Shown here piece by piece: positions 1 through 6,514 of a stretch of DNA of 10,769 nucleotides. The translations under genes and the position numbers were made by a program. Source of the stretch: CALAED01 sp937891035 (GTDB lineage Bacteria > Actinomycetota > Actinomycetes > Streptosporangiales > Streptosporangiaceae); the NCBI GenBank assembly GCA_035642125.1, contig DASQSZ010000008.1:1-10769 (forward strand), in the 5' to 3' direction. Positions within the stretch are counted from its first letter, which is position 1; each line of letters begins with the position of its first letter. The notes beneath the pieces were generated by a model, which saw nothing but the letters and a program-made list of their open reading frames with translations, ran no database searches and was not told the origin of the DNA.

Positions 1-106
1 GCCACCCGCCCCCGGGTACGGCCCGCCACCCGGCCAGCGGCCACCGCCTGGCCCGCGCCCGTACGACCAGCCGGGTCAGCCGCCGCCGGGCTCCTTCCCG
101 CACTGA
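1..106 (+). CDS. 3' end of a gene for a protein with a Pro/Gly-rich C-terminal tail (partial)
   Basis: An open frame enters from the left edge with codons starting at base 2 and ends at a TGA at 104-106. The 34 visible residues are almost all Pro, Gly, Gln, Arg and Tyr (for example PPGQRPPPGPRPYDQ), and the third codon positions are nearly all G or C, as in a real actinomycete gene. Such tails are common on actinobacterial membrane and secreted proteins and on regulators, where they are usually disordered. The visible part gives no function. It stops 34 bases before ctaA in the same direction, so the two may be cotranscribed. Confidence 0.6.
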   Translation, partial: PPAPGYGPPPGQRPPPGPRPYDQPGQPPPGSFPH

Positions 107-140
107 CCCCGGCGCGAGGGACGCCGCGGCCGCCCCTACG

Positions 141-1190
141 ATGATTGTCGTGGTCGCGCACTCCGATAAGACGGGCACGCCGAGTCCGCTGGTCAGGCTG
201 CGGGACGCGGTGTGGCACCCGACCGCGTCCTCGCTTCGGTCGCTGGCGCTGCTCGGCGTGATCGCCAACGCCGGCATCATCGTCAGCGGCGGCGCCGTCC
301 GGCTCACCCAGTCGGGCCTCGGCTGCCCCAGCTGGCCGAAGTGCACCGGCGACTCCCTCGTCCCCACCCGAGACAGCGGGCACCCCGCGCTCAACATGGC
401 GATCGAGTTCGGCAACCGCACCCTGACCTTCCTGGTCCTCGCCGTGGCGGTGGCCGTCTTCGTCGCGGCCGCCCGTCTCACCCCGCGCCGCCGCGGCTTG
501 CTCAGGCTGGCCGCGCTGCAGCCGCTCGGCGTCGTGGCGCAGGCGGTGTGGGGCGGTGTGACCGTGCTCACCAAGCTGCATCCGGCCACGGTCGCCGCGC
601 ACTACATGCTGTCGGCGGCCATCCTTGTGGCGGCGTACGCCCTGTACGCCCGCACCGCCGAGGGTGACGCGCCGCCCACGCCGCTCGTCGGCCCGCGCCT
701 GCGCGCGCTGGCGTTCGTCCTCACCGCGGTTGTCGTCGCGCTGCTCGCCGCCGGCACGATCGTCACCGGCACCGGCCCGCACGCCGGCGATGCCGCCGCC
801 CAGCGCTTCGGCTTCGACATCGAAGAGGTGACCCGCGTCCACGGCGGGCTCGCCTGGCTCACCGTGGCGCTGACGGTCGCGCTCATCATCTGCCTGCGCC
901 GCGCCCACGCCCCGGAACGGGTGCGCCGCCGCGCCACGGCGCTCCTCGTCATCGAGCTGGCGCAGGGCGCGATCGGCTACGCACAGTACTACCTCGGCGT
1001 GCCCGCACTCCTCGTCGGCCTGCACATGCTGGGCTCGGCGCTGCTCTGGCTGGCGGCCCTCGCGGTGATCTTCGCCACCCGGTCCCGAGACATGGAGCGG
1101 CTCGCGATTGTCGATCATGGTGACGAGCTTTTCGAAGGCCAGGAAAGAGCGGCCGTTACGCCGTCGGCCCGTCGGCCGTCGCGTGCCTAG
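141..1190 (+). CDS. ctaA: Heme A synthase (COX15/CtaA family)
   Basis: Integral membrane enzyme that oxidises the C8 methyl of heme O to the formyl group of heme A, the cofactor of aa3-type cytochrome c oxidase. The 349 residues fit the family. After a short cytoplasmic N-terminus, the first membrane segment leads into VRLTQSGLGCPSWPKC, the conserved first outer loop with its Cys pair (Cys62, Cys68). IEFGNR follows, with the conserved Glu89 but Asn92 where Bacillus CtaA has a heme-ligand His; from memory this is the usual actinobacterial form. His147/His154 (HPATVAAH), His234 (RVHGGLAW) and His295 (GLHMLGSALLW) are the remaining heme-site candidates. About eight hydrophobic helices are visible. 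The start is uncertain: ATG 141 has no close Shine-Dalgarno (GAGGG is 20 nt away), and GTG 150 lies 7 nt after a TACGAT box, so a leaderless start there is possible. The C-terminal 35 residues are hydrophilic and cytoplasmic. Confidence 0.93.
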   Translation: MIVVVAHSDKTGTPSPLVRLRDAVWHPTASSLRSLALLGVIANAGIIVSGGAVRLTQSGLGCPSWPKCTGDSLVPTRDSGHPALNMAIEFGNRTLTFLVLAVAVAVFVAAARLTPRRRGLLRLAALQPLGVVAQAVWGGVTVLTKLHPATVAAHYMLSAAILVAAYALYARTAEGDAPPTPLVGPRLRALAFVLTAVVVALLAAGTIVTGTGPHAGDAAAQRFGFDIEEVTRVHGGLAWLTVALTVALIICLRRAHAPERVRRRATALLVIELAQGAIGYAQYYLGVPALLVGLHMLGSALLWLAALAVIFATRSRDMERLAIVDHGDELFEGQERAAVTPSARRPSRA

Positions 1191-1193
1191 CCC

Positions 1194-1222
1194 GGCGCGT
1201 GCACCCGCCTGGGTCGCGCCTT
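1194..1222 (+). terminator. GC-rich hairpin just after ctaA
   Basis: Four bases after the ctaA stop, GGCGCG (1194-1199) pairs with CGCGCC (1215-1220). Inside it, ACCC (1203-1206) pairs with GGGT (1211-1214) around a GCCT loop, with a 3-nt bulge (TGC). Only TT follows, so this is not a classical U-tract terminator, but strong hairpins with short or absent U tracts are usual in actinomycetes. It lies between convergent genes, where a stop is expected. Confidence 0.5.
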
Positions 1223-1288
1223 CCGTGCACCTCAGCCTCGCCTAATCTGGCCATGGACGCCGAGCGCATGGCGGCCGCCCGAGGCCCG

Positions 1289-1687
1289 CTAGGGGCGCCG
1301 CGGGCCGGGGTCGTTGATCGCCGCGGCGGTGAGGCGGCATCGCCCGTTTTGGCAGTCGTCGAGGGCGCGGATGGCGGCCTGGCGGGCGCGCTGGAGCTCG
1401 GCGATCTTGGCGTCGAGGCGCTCGACGACGGCCTCCAGGCGCCATCGTTCGCTCTCGCAGGTGGCGTCGCCCTGGTCGTGGGCGTGCAGGGCGTCGATGA
1501 TTTCGTCCAGGGTGAGGCCGAGGTCTTGGAGGGCGCGGGCCGTCCGGATGCGTTCCACCGCGGCGGGAGTGAAGACCCGGTATCCCGATGGGCGGCGGGC
1601 GGGGGCGGGCAGGATGCCGCGGCGTTCGTAGAAGCGGACGGTGTCGATGCTCACGCCGGCCGCACGGGCGACCTGTCCGATCTTCAT
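1289..1687 (-). CDS. MerR-family transcriptional regulator, soft-metal (Hg/Cd/Pb/Zn) type
   Basis: A 132-residue DNA-binding activator/repressor. It opens with the MerR winged helix-turn-helix (MKIGQVARAAGVSIDTVRFYE, residues 1-21; wing RRPSGYRVFTPAAVERI, residues 31-47), then a dimerisation helix (about 80-111), then a short C-terminal metal-loop region. Cys77 lies 35 residues before Cys112, the spacing of the two equivalent cysteines in the Hg(II) sensor MerR. A third cysteine follows in DCQNGRC (Cys117). A Cys rather than Ser at position 77 argues for a divalent soft metal rather than the Cu(I) sensor CueR. The Cys112-Cys117 loop is shorter than in classical MerR, so the ligand is open. 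The frame stays open further upstream, but MKIGQ is the canonical family start, with AAGGGG 8 nt before it. It is divergent from the Cys-Cys gene and probably controls both. Confidence 0.88.
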   Translation of the reverse strand: MKIGQVARAAGVSIDTVRFYERRGILPAPARRPSGYRVFTPAAVERIRTARALQDLGLTLDEIIDALHAHDQGDATCESERWRLEAVVERLDAKIAELQRARQAAIRALDDCQNGRCRLTAAAINDPGPRRP

Positions 1688-1699
1688 GCCTATCACCCC

Positions 1700-1731
1700 T
1701 TGACTCTGGACTCGACTCCAGACTTTAGGGT
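1700..1731 (+). promoter_or_regulatory. MerR-type promoter with over-long spacer, driving the Cys-Cys protein gene
   Basis: TTGACT (1700-1705) is followed, after a 20-bp spacer, by TAGGGT (1726-1731). A 19-20 bp spacer instead of 17 is the hallmark of promoters switched by MerR proteins, which untwist the DNA to bring the two boxes into register. A palindrome fills the spacer. Transcription would start near 1738, giving a leader of about 50 nt to the ATG at 1787, which has AAGGAA (1772-1777) as ribosome binding site. Confidence 0.72.
1705..1722. promoter_or_regulatory. MerR operator palindrome
   Basis: TCTGGA-CTCGAC-TCCAGA is an inverted repeat with perfect 6-bp arms. The four central bases TCGA also pair, leaving one mismatched pair in 18 bp. 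The centre (1713/1714) falls between the -35 and -10 boxes of the rightward promoter, where MerR dimers bind. Confidence 0.72.
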
Positions 1732-1751
1732 CGTGTCTCGACAGGTCACAA
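1722..1751 (-). promoter_or_regulatory. Candidate leftward promoter for the MerR gene
   Basis: On the minus strand TTGTGA (complement of 1746-1751) and TAAAGT (complement of 1722-1727) are 18 bp apart. This promoter overlaps the rightward one, and its start region lies within the palindrome, so bound regulator would also limit its own synthesis, the normal MerR arrangement. The match to consensus is moderate. Confidence 0.4.
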
Positions 1752-1786
1752 CCAGGTGACCGCACACCCGCAAGGAACGAAGCCCC

Positions 1787-2203
1787 ATGGACCCAACGGC
1801 CGACACCAAGAACATCCCGATCGTGTGTGACATGACCACCGCACCCGACACCGCCGCCGAGCGGATCGCCGAATACCGGCGGCTGTTCACCCAGGCCTTG
1901 ATCGGCCGGGAGAAGACCGCGCGGGGGATCCGGTTCCGGTTCCGCGCGGCAACCGGCATCGAGGCGTGGGTGCGAGACCTGGCCGCCCGGGAGAAGGCCT
2001 GTTGTGCCTTCTTCGACTTCACCATCACCACCGTCGAGGACCAGGTGCTGTGGGACGCCACAGTCGTCGACGACGACGTCGCCCGCGCCCTGCTGGCCGA
2101 GTTCTATGCCCTGCCCGACACCATCGGACAGGGACAGCAGGCGCCGCTCGACCGGTTCACCGGGCTCGGGCTGCGCGTCATCGGCGATCCGGCCGGCTCT
2201 TGA
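1787..2203 (+). CDS. 138-residue Cys-Cys motif protein of unknown function, MerR-linked
   Basis: A soluble protein of 138 residues with no signal peptide or membrane segment and no family I can name with a known activity. It has a Cys near the N-terminus (IPIVCDMTT, Cys14), an amphipathic helix with AERIAEYRRLF, a strand-like RGIRFRFRA, and then the striking LAAREKACCAFFDFTIT with adjacent Cys72-Cys73. An acidic strand and a helix (ARALLAEFYALP) follow. I recall similar unannotated small proteins with a conserved E-x-x-CC-x-F-F/L-x-F core beside MerR-type regulators; this is recollection, not a search. Three cysteines and the MerR-type promoter suggest soft-metal binding (buffer, chaperone or detoxifier), but that is inference. 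The start is supported by AAGGAA 9 nt upstream. The last 26 bases overlap the 3' end of polX on the other strand. Confidence 0.8.
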   Translation: MDPTADTKNIPIVCDMTTAPDTAAERIAEYRRLFTQALIGREKTARGIRFRFRAATGIEAWVRDLAAREKACCAFFDFTITTVEDQVLWDATVVDDDVARALLAEFYALPDTIGQGQQAPLDRFTGLGLRVIGDPAGS

Positions 2204-3911
2204 GGAGGAAGGCGCGCAGGTCGTCGAGGGGCCAGGTGTTGATGACGTCATCGGGGGTGAGCCAGCCGCGCTGGGCGGTGCCGACCCCGTAGCGGACGTT
2301 GCCGTGGTGGCGGATGGCGTGTGCGTCGCTGTCGATGGAGAACTTCACGCCGTACCGCTTGGCCCGCCGGATGAGGTCGGCGGGCAGGTCGAGCCGGTCG
2401 GGGAAGGAGTCGACCTCCAGGGCGGTGCCGGTGCGGGCGGCGGCCTTGAAGACCTCGTCCCAGTCGGCGTCGACCGACGATCGTTTGCCGATGAGCCGGG
2501 CGGTCGGATGGCCGATGATGTTGACGTAAGGGTTCTCGCAGGCGGCGATGAGGCGCCTGGTCATGTCGGCGGCCCTTTGGGTGAAATGCGAATGGACCGA
2601 GGCGACGCACACGTCGAAGCCCGCGAGGAAGTCGCCCGGCCAGTCGACGCCGCCATCAGGGTCGATGTTGAGTTCGGTCCCGTGCAGCAGCGTCATGTCC
2701 GGGTGGCGTTCCTGCAGCGCGCGGACCCGCTCACGCTGGGCGAGCATCTTTTCGTCCGTCATCCGCTGCATGTAGAGGTTGGGAGCGTGATCGGTGATCG
2801 CGTAGTAGGCCAGTCCGCGCTCGGCCGCGGCCGCGACCATCTCGTCCAGCGGCGCGAGCCCATCGGTCAGGTCGGTGTGGCTGTGCAGGTCACCGCGTAG
2901 GTCGTCGAGCGTGACCAGCGCCGGCAGCTCGCGCCGCTGCGCCGCCTGGATCTCGCCGCCGTCCTCCCGCAGCGTCGGCGGGATCCACGGCAGGCCGAGC
3001 CGCTCGTAGACCTCCTCCTCGGTGGCCGAGACGATCAGCTCCTCGGACTCGGCGTCGAACAGGCCGTATTCCGACAGCTTCAACCCGGCCCGCACGGCGA
3101 TCTCCCTGGTGCGGATGTTGTGCGCCTTGGCGCCGGTGAAGTACTGCAGCGCCGCGCCCCACGACTCGGGCGGAACGACCCGCAGGTCGACCTGCAGGCC
3201 CTTGATGGTGCGGATCGAGGTCTTCTTGTCGCCCTGGGCGATGACGTCGGCGGCGTACGGCAGATGCGCGAAGCGCTCCATCAGCGGCCCGGGATCGGTC
3301 GAGGCGGCGAGGATGTCGATGTCCCCGATCGTCTCGCGCATCCGCCGCAGCGAGCCCGCGTACGTACAGCGCCGGCAGCCGGCGATGGCCGACAGCTCCC
3401 CGACGACCTCCTCGGCCAGCTCCATGGCGACATCGATGAGGACGCGGTCGCCCGCCTGCTGCATCAGCGTGATGCCGTGCAGGATGTTTTCCTCGGTCTT
3501 TTCCCCGAACCCCTTGAGCCCGCGCAGCCTGCCTTCGTTGATCGCTGCGGCCAGCTCGGGCACGGAGGAGATGCCGAGCTGCTCATAGACCGCCATGGCC
3601 TTCTTCGGCCCGAGCGTCGGGATCGTGGTGAGCGCCCGCACGCCCGCGGGTATCTCCGTGCGCAGCTCCTCGACTTGGCGGATGGTGCCGGTGGTCAGGT
3701 AGTCCTGGATCTTCTTGGCGATCGCCGGGCCCACATTGGGGATCTTCTTGAGCTCGTCCGGGCCGAGCCCGGCGACATCCTCGTGGTGGCCGCCGATGGC
3801 GCGCGCCGCCTTCTCGTATGCCCTGACCTTGTACGCCTCACCGCCTGTGATCGACAGCAGGTCGGCCAGCTCTTGCAGCAGCGCCGCCGCCTCATCGTTC
3901 ACCCGCGCCAT
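2178..3911 (-). CDS. polX: DNA polymerase/3'-5' exonuclease PolX (family X polymerase with PHP domain)
   Basis: Bacterial gap-filling repair polymerase of 577 residues, the usual length. The N-terminal lyase-like region holds helix-hairpin-helix motifs (IPNVGPAIAKKI, 57-68; IPTLGPKKAMAV, 97-108; LKGFGEKTEENI, 132-143). The nucleotidyltransferase core shows YAGSLRRMRETIGDIDIL, with Asp197 and Asp199, and the third metal ligand Asp242 in LQVDLRVV. The C-terminal PHP nuclease domain keeps its metal-binding motifs: DLHSHTD (His343, His345), ITDH (Asp374-His375), GTELNID (Glu413), SVHSHF (His440, His442), IGHP (His468) and SIDSDAH (Asp529, His531). Both activities therefore look intact. The start has no Shine-Dalgarno, but TAGACT lies 7 nt before the ATG, which fits a leaderless mRNA. 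It is divergent from the NmrA-like gene, and its 3' end overlaps the Cys-Cys gene by 26 bp. Confidence 0.95.
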   Translation of the reverse strand: MARVNDEAAALLQELADLLSITGGEAYKVRAYEKAARAIGGHHEDVAGLGPDELKKIPNVGPAIAKKIQDYLTTGTIRQVEELRTEIPAGVRALTTIPTLGPKKAMAVYEQLGISSVPELAAAINEGRLRGLKGFGEKTEENILHGITLMQQAGDRVLIDVAMELAEEVVGELSAIAGCRRCTYAGSLRRMRETIGDIDILAASTDPGPLMERFAHLPYAADVIAQGDKKTSIRTIKGLQVDLRVVPPESWGAALQYFTGAKAHNIRTREIAVRAGLKLSEYGLFDAESEELIVSATEEEVYERLGLPWIPPTLREDGGEIQAAQRRELPALVTLDDLRGDLHSHTDLTDGLAPLDEMVAAAAERGLAYYAITDHAPNLYMQRMTDEKMLAQRERVRALQERHPDMTLLHGTELNIDPDGGVDWPGDFLAGFDVCVASVHSHFTQRAADMTRRLIAACENPYVNIIGHPTARLIGKRSSVDADWDEVFKAAARTGTALEVDSFPDRLDLPADLIRRAKRYGVKFSIDSDAHAIRHHGNVRYGVGTAQRGWLTPDDVINTWPLDDLRAFLLKSRPDRR

Positions 3912-3918
3912 GCCGCCG

Positions 3919-3924
3919 AGTCTA
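3919..3924 (-). promoter_or_regulatory. -10 box of a probable leaderless polX promoter
   Basis: On the minus strand TAGACT ends 7 nt before the polX ATG, which would place the transcript start at the start codon. The same hexamer at the same distance precedes the ABC ATPase gene. No convincing -35 box is visible. Confidence 0.5.
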
Positions 3925-3955
3925 CGACCGGGTACGACGGCGGAGATCGAACGGA

Positions 3956-3970
3956 GTCCGCGTGGCGGAC
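3956..3970. repeat. Perfect inverted repeat between polX and the NmrA-like gene
   Basis: GTCCGC-GTG-GCGGAC, with perfect 6-bp arms around 3 nt, lies near the middle of the 105-bp divergent intergenic region, about 45-60 bp from each presumed transcript start. It could be a regulator site for either or both genes. In DNA this GC-rich a chance palindrome is also possible. Confidence 0.35.
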
Positions 3971-3981
3971 GGTGCCGGCGC

Positions 3982-4010
3982 TGTGATCATCGGGACGGAA
4001 TCTCTAGCGT
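3982..4010 (+). promoter_or_regulatory. Candidate leaderless promoter of the NmrA-like gene
   Basis: TGTGAT (3982-3987) and TAGCGT (4005-4010) are 17 bp apart, and the -10 box ends 6 nt before the ATG at 4017. No Shine-Dalgarno precedes the ATG, which fits transcription starting at the start codon itself. The -35 match is weak. Confidence 0.45.
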
Positions 4011-4016
4011 ACGACT

Positions 4017-4853
4017 ATGTACTTGGTGACGGGCGCCACAGGCAATGTGGGCGGCGCGGTGGTGCGCGCCCTGGTCGACGCCGGTGCCGAGGTGCGCGGG
4101 CTCAGCCGCGACCCGGGCCGGGCGGGGCCGGATCTGCCGCCCGGCGCCACGGCGGTGGCCGGCGACCTCAACCGGCCCGAGACCCTGGCCGGCCCGCTCG
4201 AGGGCGTCCGCGCGGCCTTCCTCCTGCCGGGCTACGCGGACATGCCCGGCGCCATGGCGGAGGTCAAACGAGCCGGGGTTGACCGCGTCGTGTTGCTGTC
4301 CGGCAGCGCGGTGCTCGCCACCGACACCGGCAACGCCATCTCGCGCTACATGATCGAGTCCGAGACGGCGGTACGGGACTCGGGTGTGCCGTGGACCATC
4401 CTGCGGCCGGTCGGCTTCATGTCCAACACCTTGCAGTGGGCGCCGCTGCTGCGCGCCGGGGACATGGTCCGGGCGCCGTTCGCCGGGGTACGGGTGGCGA
4501 ACATCGACCCGTATGACATCGGGGCGGTGGCCGCGGCCGCGCTGCTTTCCGGCGGGCACGAGGGCAGGGCCTACAGCCTGAGTGGCCCCGCGTCGCTGCT
4601 GCCCGCCGACCGCGTTGAGATCTTGGCCAAGGTCCTCGGCCGGGACCTGCGGTTCGAGGCCCAGCCGGACGACGCGGCGCGGGCCGAGATGAGCGCGGCG
4701 ATGCCGGCGGAGTACGTCGCCGCGTTCTTCAGCTTCTACGCCGACGGCACGCTCGACGAATCCCAGGTCCTCCCGACCGTCGAGGAGATCGTCGGCCGCC
4801 CGCCCCGTACGTTCGAACAATGGGCGACCGCGCACGCCGGCGCCTTCCGCTGA
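4017..4853 (+). CDS. NmrA-like NAD(P)-binding protein (atypical SDR)
   Basis: Single-domain Rossmann protein of 278 residues. The dinucleotide-binding glycine motif TGATGNVG sits at residues 5-12, followed by an acidic turn (AGDLNRPETL, 48-57), VVLLSGSAV (91-99) and VPWTILRPVGFMSN (124-137), which are typical of the NmrA/QorB-like atypical short-chain dehydrogenases. The classical Tyr-x-x-x-Lys catalytic pair is absent (ISRYMIESE occupies that region), so it may be a quinone- or flavin-linked reductase or a redox-sensing regulator rather than a standard dehydrogenase. The substrate cannot be deduced. It stands alone, divergent from polX and convergent with the EamA gene, and starts without a ribosome binding site right after a TAGCGT box. 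It is soluble and cytoplasmic. Confidence 0.88.
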   Translation: MYLVTGATGNVGGAVVRALVDAGAEVRGLSRDPGRAGPDLPPGATAVAGDLNRPETLAGPLEGVRAAFLLPGYADMPGAMAEVKRAGVDRVVLLSGSAVLATDTGNAISRYMIESETAVRDSGVPWTILRPVGFMSNTLQWAPLLRAGDMVRAPFAGVRVANIDPYDIGAVAAAALLSGGHEGRAYSLSGPASLLPADRVEILAKVLGRDLRFEAQPDDAARAEMSAAMPAEYVAAFFSFYADGTLDESQVLPTVEEIVGRPPRTFEQWATAHAGAFR

Positions 4854-4863
4854 GCGGAACCGA

Positions 4864-4892
4864 TGGCCCGCTCGGCCCCGGCCGGCGGGTCA
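4864..4892. terminator. Hairpin between convergent genes, probable bidirectional terminator
   Basis: TGGCCCGC (4864-4871) pairs with GCGGGTCA (4885-4892), with one G-T wobble, and CGGC/GCCG extends the stem inside it to a 4-nt loop. It begins 10 nt after the NmrA-like gene's stop and includes the stop codon of the EamA gene on the other strand, so it could end transcription in both directions. There is no U tract. Confidence 0.5.
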
Positions 4893-5759
4893 GCCGTCAA
4901 GGGGCACCGGCAGGCGTCGCCGGGTGCGGGTGGCGCCGGCGCAGGCCACGATCACGCAGCCGATCGCGGCCCACTCACGCTGGTTGAGGACCTCGCCCAG
5001 GATGATGAGGCCCATCAAGGCGGCGACCGCCGGCTCCAGGCTCATCAAGATGCCGAAGACGCGGGCCGGCATCCTGCGCAGGGCCTCGAGCTCCAGCGAA
5101 TAAGGGATCACCGAGGACAGCAGCCCGACGGCCACCCCGAACAACAGCAGGCTCGGATCGAGCAGGCTCGTGCCCCCCGCCGCCACGCCGACCGGCATGA
5201 TCGCGACGGTCCCGACGACGCTGGCGAGCGCGAGCCCGGTCGAGCCGGAAAAGCGGCGGCCGGTGATCGCGCTCAGCACGATGTACGCGGCCCAGCAGGC
5301 CCCGGCGAGAAGGCCGAACGCGATGCCGGGCAGCGTCACGTCGCCGCCGCCGCGCGCCAGCATGACGACGCCGCCGAACGCCAGCACCGCCCAGAGCAGG
5401 TCGAGCAGCCGCCGCGACGCCGCGATCGCCACGGCCAGCGGCCCGATGAATTCGACGGTGACCGCGATGCCCAGCGGGATCCTGGCCATCGACTGATAGA
5501 TCGAGAAGTTCATGAGGGCCAGCGTCAGCCCGAACCCGGCCGCCACCGCCAGGTCGCCGCGCGAATGCCGGCGGACCACGCCGCGCAGTGCCCGCCGGCC
5601 GATGACGCACAGCACGACGGCGGCGGTGAGCAGCCGCATGAGCACGATCGCGTTCGGCGGCAGCCGGTCGAACAAATCCTTGGCCAGCCCGGCACCGGCC
5701 TGGAGCGACACGATGCCGAGCAGGACCAGCGCCGGTGGGGGCAGCGCGGCTACTCCCAT
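4890..5759 (-). CDS. EamA/DMT-family exporter, RhtA-like (threonine/homoserine type)
   Basis: Inner-membrane transporter of 289 residues with about ten helices in two EamA repeats (roughly 9-134 and 145-277). Several stretches closely match E. coli RhtA as I remember it: SMARIPLGIAVTVEFIGPLA (90-109), GACWAAYIVLS (153-163), and IPYSLELEALRRMPARVFG (218-236) followed by MSLEPAVAALMG. RhtA exports threonine and homoserine, so an amino-acid or related metabolite efflux role is likely, with the substrate unproven. The start ATG overlaps the end of the ABC permease gene by 10 bp and has no Shine-Dalgarno, so translation is probably coupled. The frame stays open upstream inside the permease gene, but that part is antisense-like and has no family match. 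It is the last gene of a three-gene operon. Confidence 0.88.
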   Translation of the reverse strand: MGVAALPPPALVLLGIVSLQAGAGLAKDLFDRLPPNAIVLMRLLTAAVVLCVIGRRALRGVVRRHSRGDLAVAAGFGLTLALMNFSIYQSMARIPLGIAVTVEFIGPLAVAIAASRRLLDLLWAVLAFGGVVMLARGGGDVTLPGIAFGLLAGACWAAYIVLSAITGRRFSGSTGLALASVVGTVAIMPVGVAAGGTSLLDPSLLLFGVAVGLLSSVIPYSLELEALRRMPARVFGILMSLEPAVAALMGLIILGEVLNQREWAAIGCVIVACAGATRTRRRLPVPLDG

Positions 5760-6514
5760 CGGAAGAACCGCGCGGCCAGGGCGGGGCCGGCGACGGACCA
5801 GACGGCGAGCACGGCGATGTCCTTGCCCGGCAGCGCCGCGCCATGCTGCAGCACTTGCCGCAGCCCATCGGCGAGCGCCGAGATGGGCAGCAGTCCGAGC
5901 GCGGAGGCGACGGCGCCTGGGAATTCGCTCAGCGGGAAGACCACCCCGCCGAGCACGAGAAAAAGCACGTAGACCAGGTTGGCCGCGGCCAGCGTCGCCT
6001 CCGCCCGCAGGGTGCCCGCCAGCAGCAATCCGAGCCCGCTGAAGGCGGCCGTGCCGAGCAGCACGAGGAAGGCGACGGACGCCGGGTTGCCGTGCGGGCG
6101 CCACCCCAGCGCGCTCGCCACGGCCACCACCGCCCCCACCTGCAGGATCTCCACGGCGATCACGCTTATGGTCTTGGCCATGATGAGCCCGGACCGGGGG
6201 AGCGGGGTGGCGCCGAGCCGTTTGAGCACGCCGTAGCGCCGTTCGAAACCGGTGCCGATGGCCTGCCCGGTGAAGGCCGTGGACATGATCGCGAGCGCGA
6301 TGATGCCGGGCGTGAGGAAATCGACGCGGCGGCCCGGCCCCAGGTCGAGCAGCGACGTCGCGCCGAACAACAGCAGCAAGACCACCGGGATGACGAGCGT
6401 GAGCAGCAACTGCTCGCCGTTGCGGAGCAGCGCGCGCACTTCGTAGGCCGCCTGCGCGCGCACCATCGCCGGCAGTGGCGCGGCCCCCGGCGCCGGCGTC
6501 AACGTGCTGCTCAC
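5750..6514 (-). CDS. ABC-2 type transporter permease
   Basis: Membrane subunit of an ABC exporter, 254 residues. After a cytoplasmic N-terminus (about 35 residues) there are six hydrophobic segments (about 36-50, 67-87, 113-135, 146-168, 175-195, 232-250). The cytoplasmic loop FERRYGVLKRLGATPLPRSG (90-109) is the signature of the ABC2_membrane (DrrB-like) family. The GTG start overlaps the ATPase stop as GTGA, with GGGAG upstream, so it is translationally coupled to the ATPase. An upstream ATG in the same frame lies inside the ATPase gene and is not needed. Family members export drugs, lipids or polysaccharides; the substrate here is unknown. A similar ABC pair sits next to ctaA and sufR in mycobacteria, from memory, so a role tied to the respiratory or cell-envelope neighbourhood is possible. 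Confidence 0.92.
   Translation of the reverse strand: MSSTLTPAPGAAPLPAMVRAQAAYEVRALLRNGEQLLLTLVIPVVLLLLFGATSLLDLGPGRRVDFLTPGIIALAIMSTAFTGQAIGTGFERRYGVLKRLGATPLPRSGLIMAKTISVIAVEILQVGAVVAVASALGWRPHGNPASVAFLVLLGTAAFSGLGLLLAGTLRAEATLAAANLVYVLFLVLGGVVFPLSEFPGAVASALGLLPISALADGLRQVLQHGAALPGKDIAVLAVWSVAGPALAARFFRWE

Noticed and set aside
1243..1255. TAATCT followed by an ATG at 1253, like a leaderless gene start
   Set aside because: The gap is only 4 nt, and the frame runs antisense through the MerR gene with no motif. At most it is a remnant, and I cannot show that.
1688..2251. N-terminal extension of the MerR gene to an upstream ATG
   Set aside because: The extension crosses the MerR-type promoter and the antisense of the Cys-Cys gene. 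MKIGQ with its own ribosome binding site is the family start.
4863..5972. 369-codon open frame on the plus strand
   Set aside because: It is rich in Gln, Arg, Asp and His without structure and lies opposite the RhtA-like gene, whose family motifs are clear.
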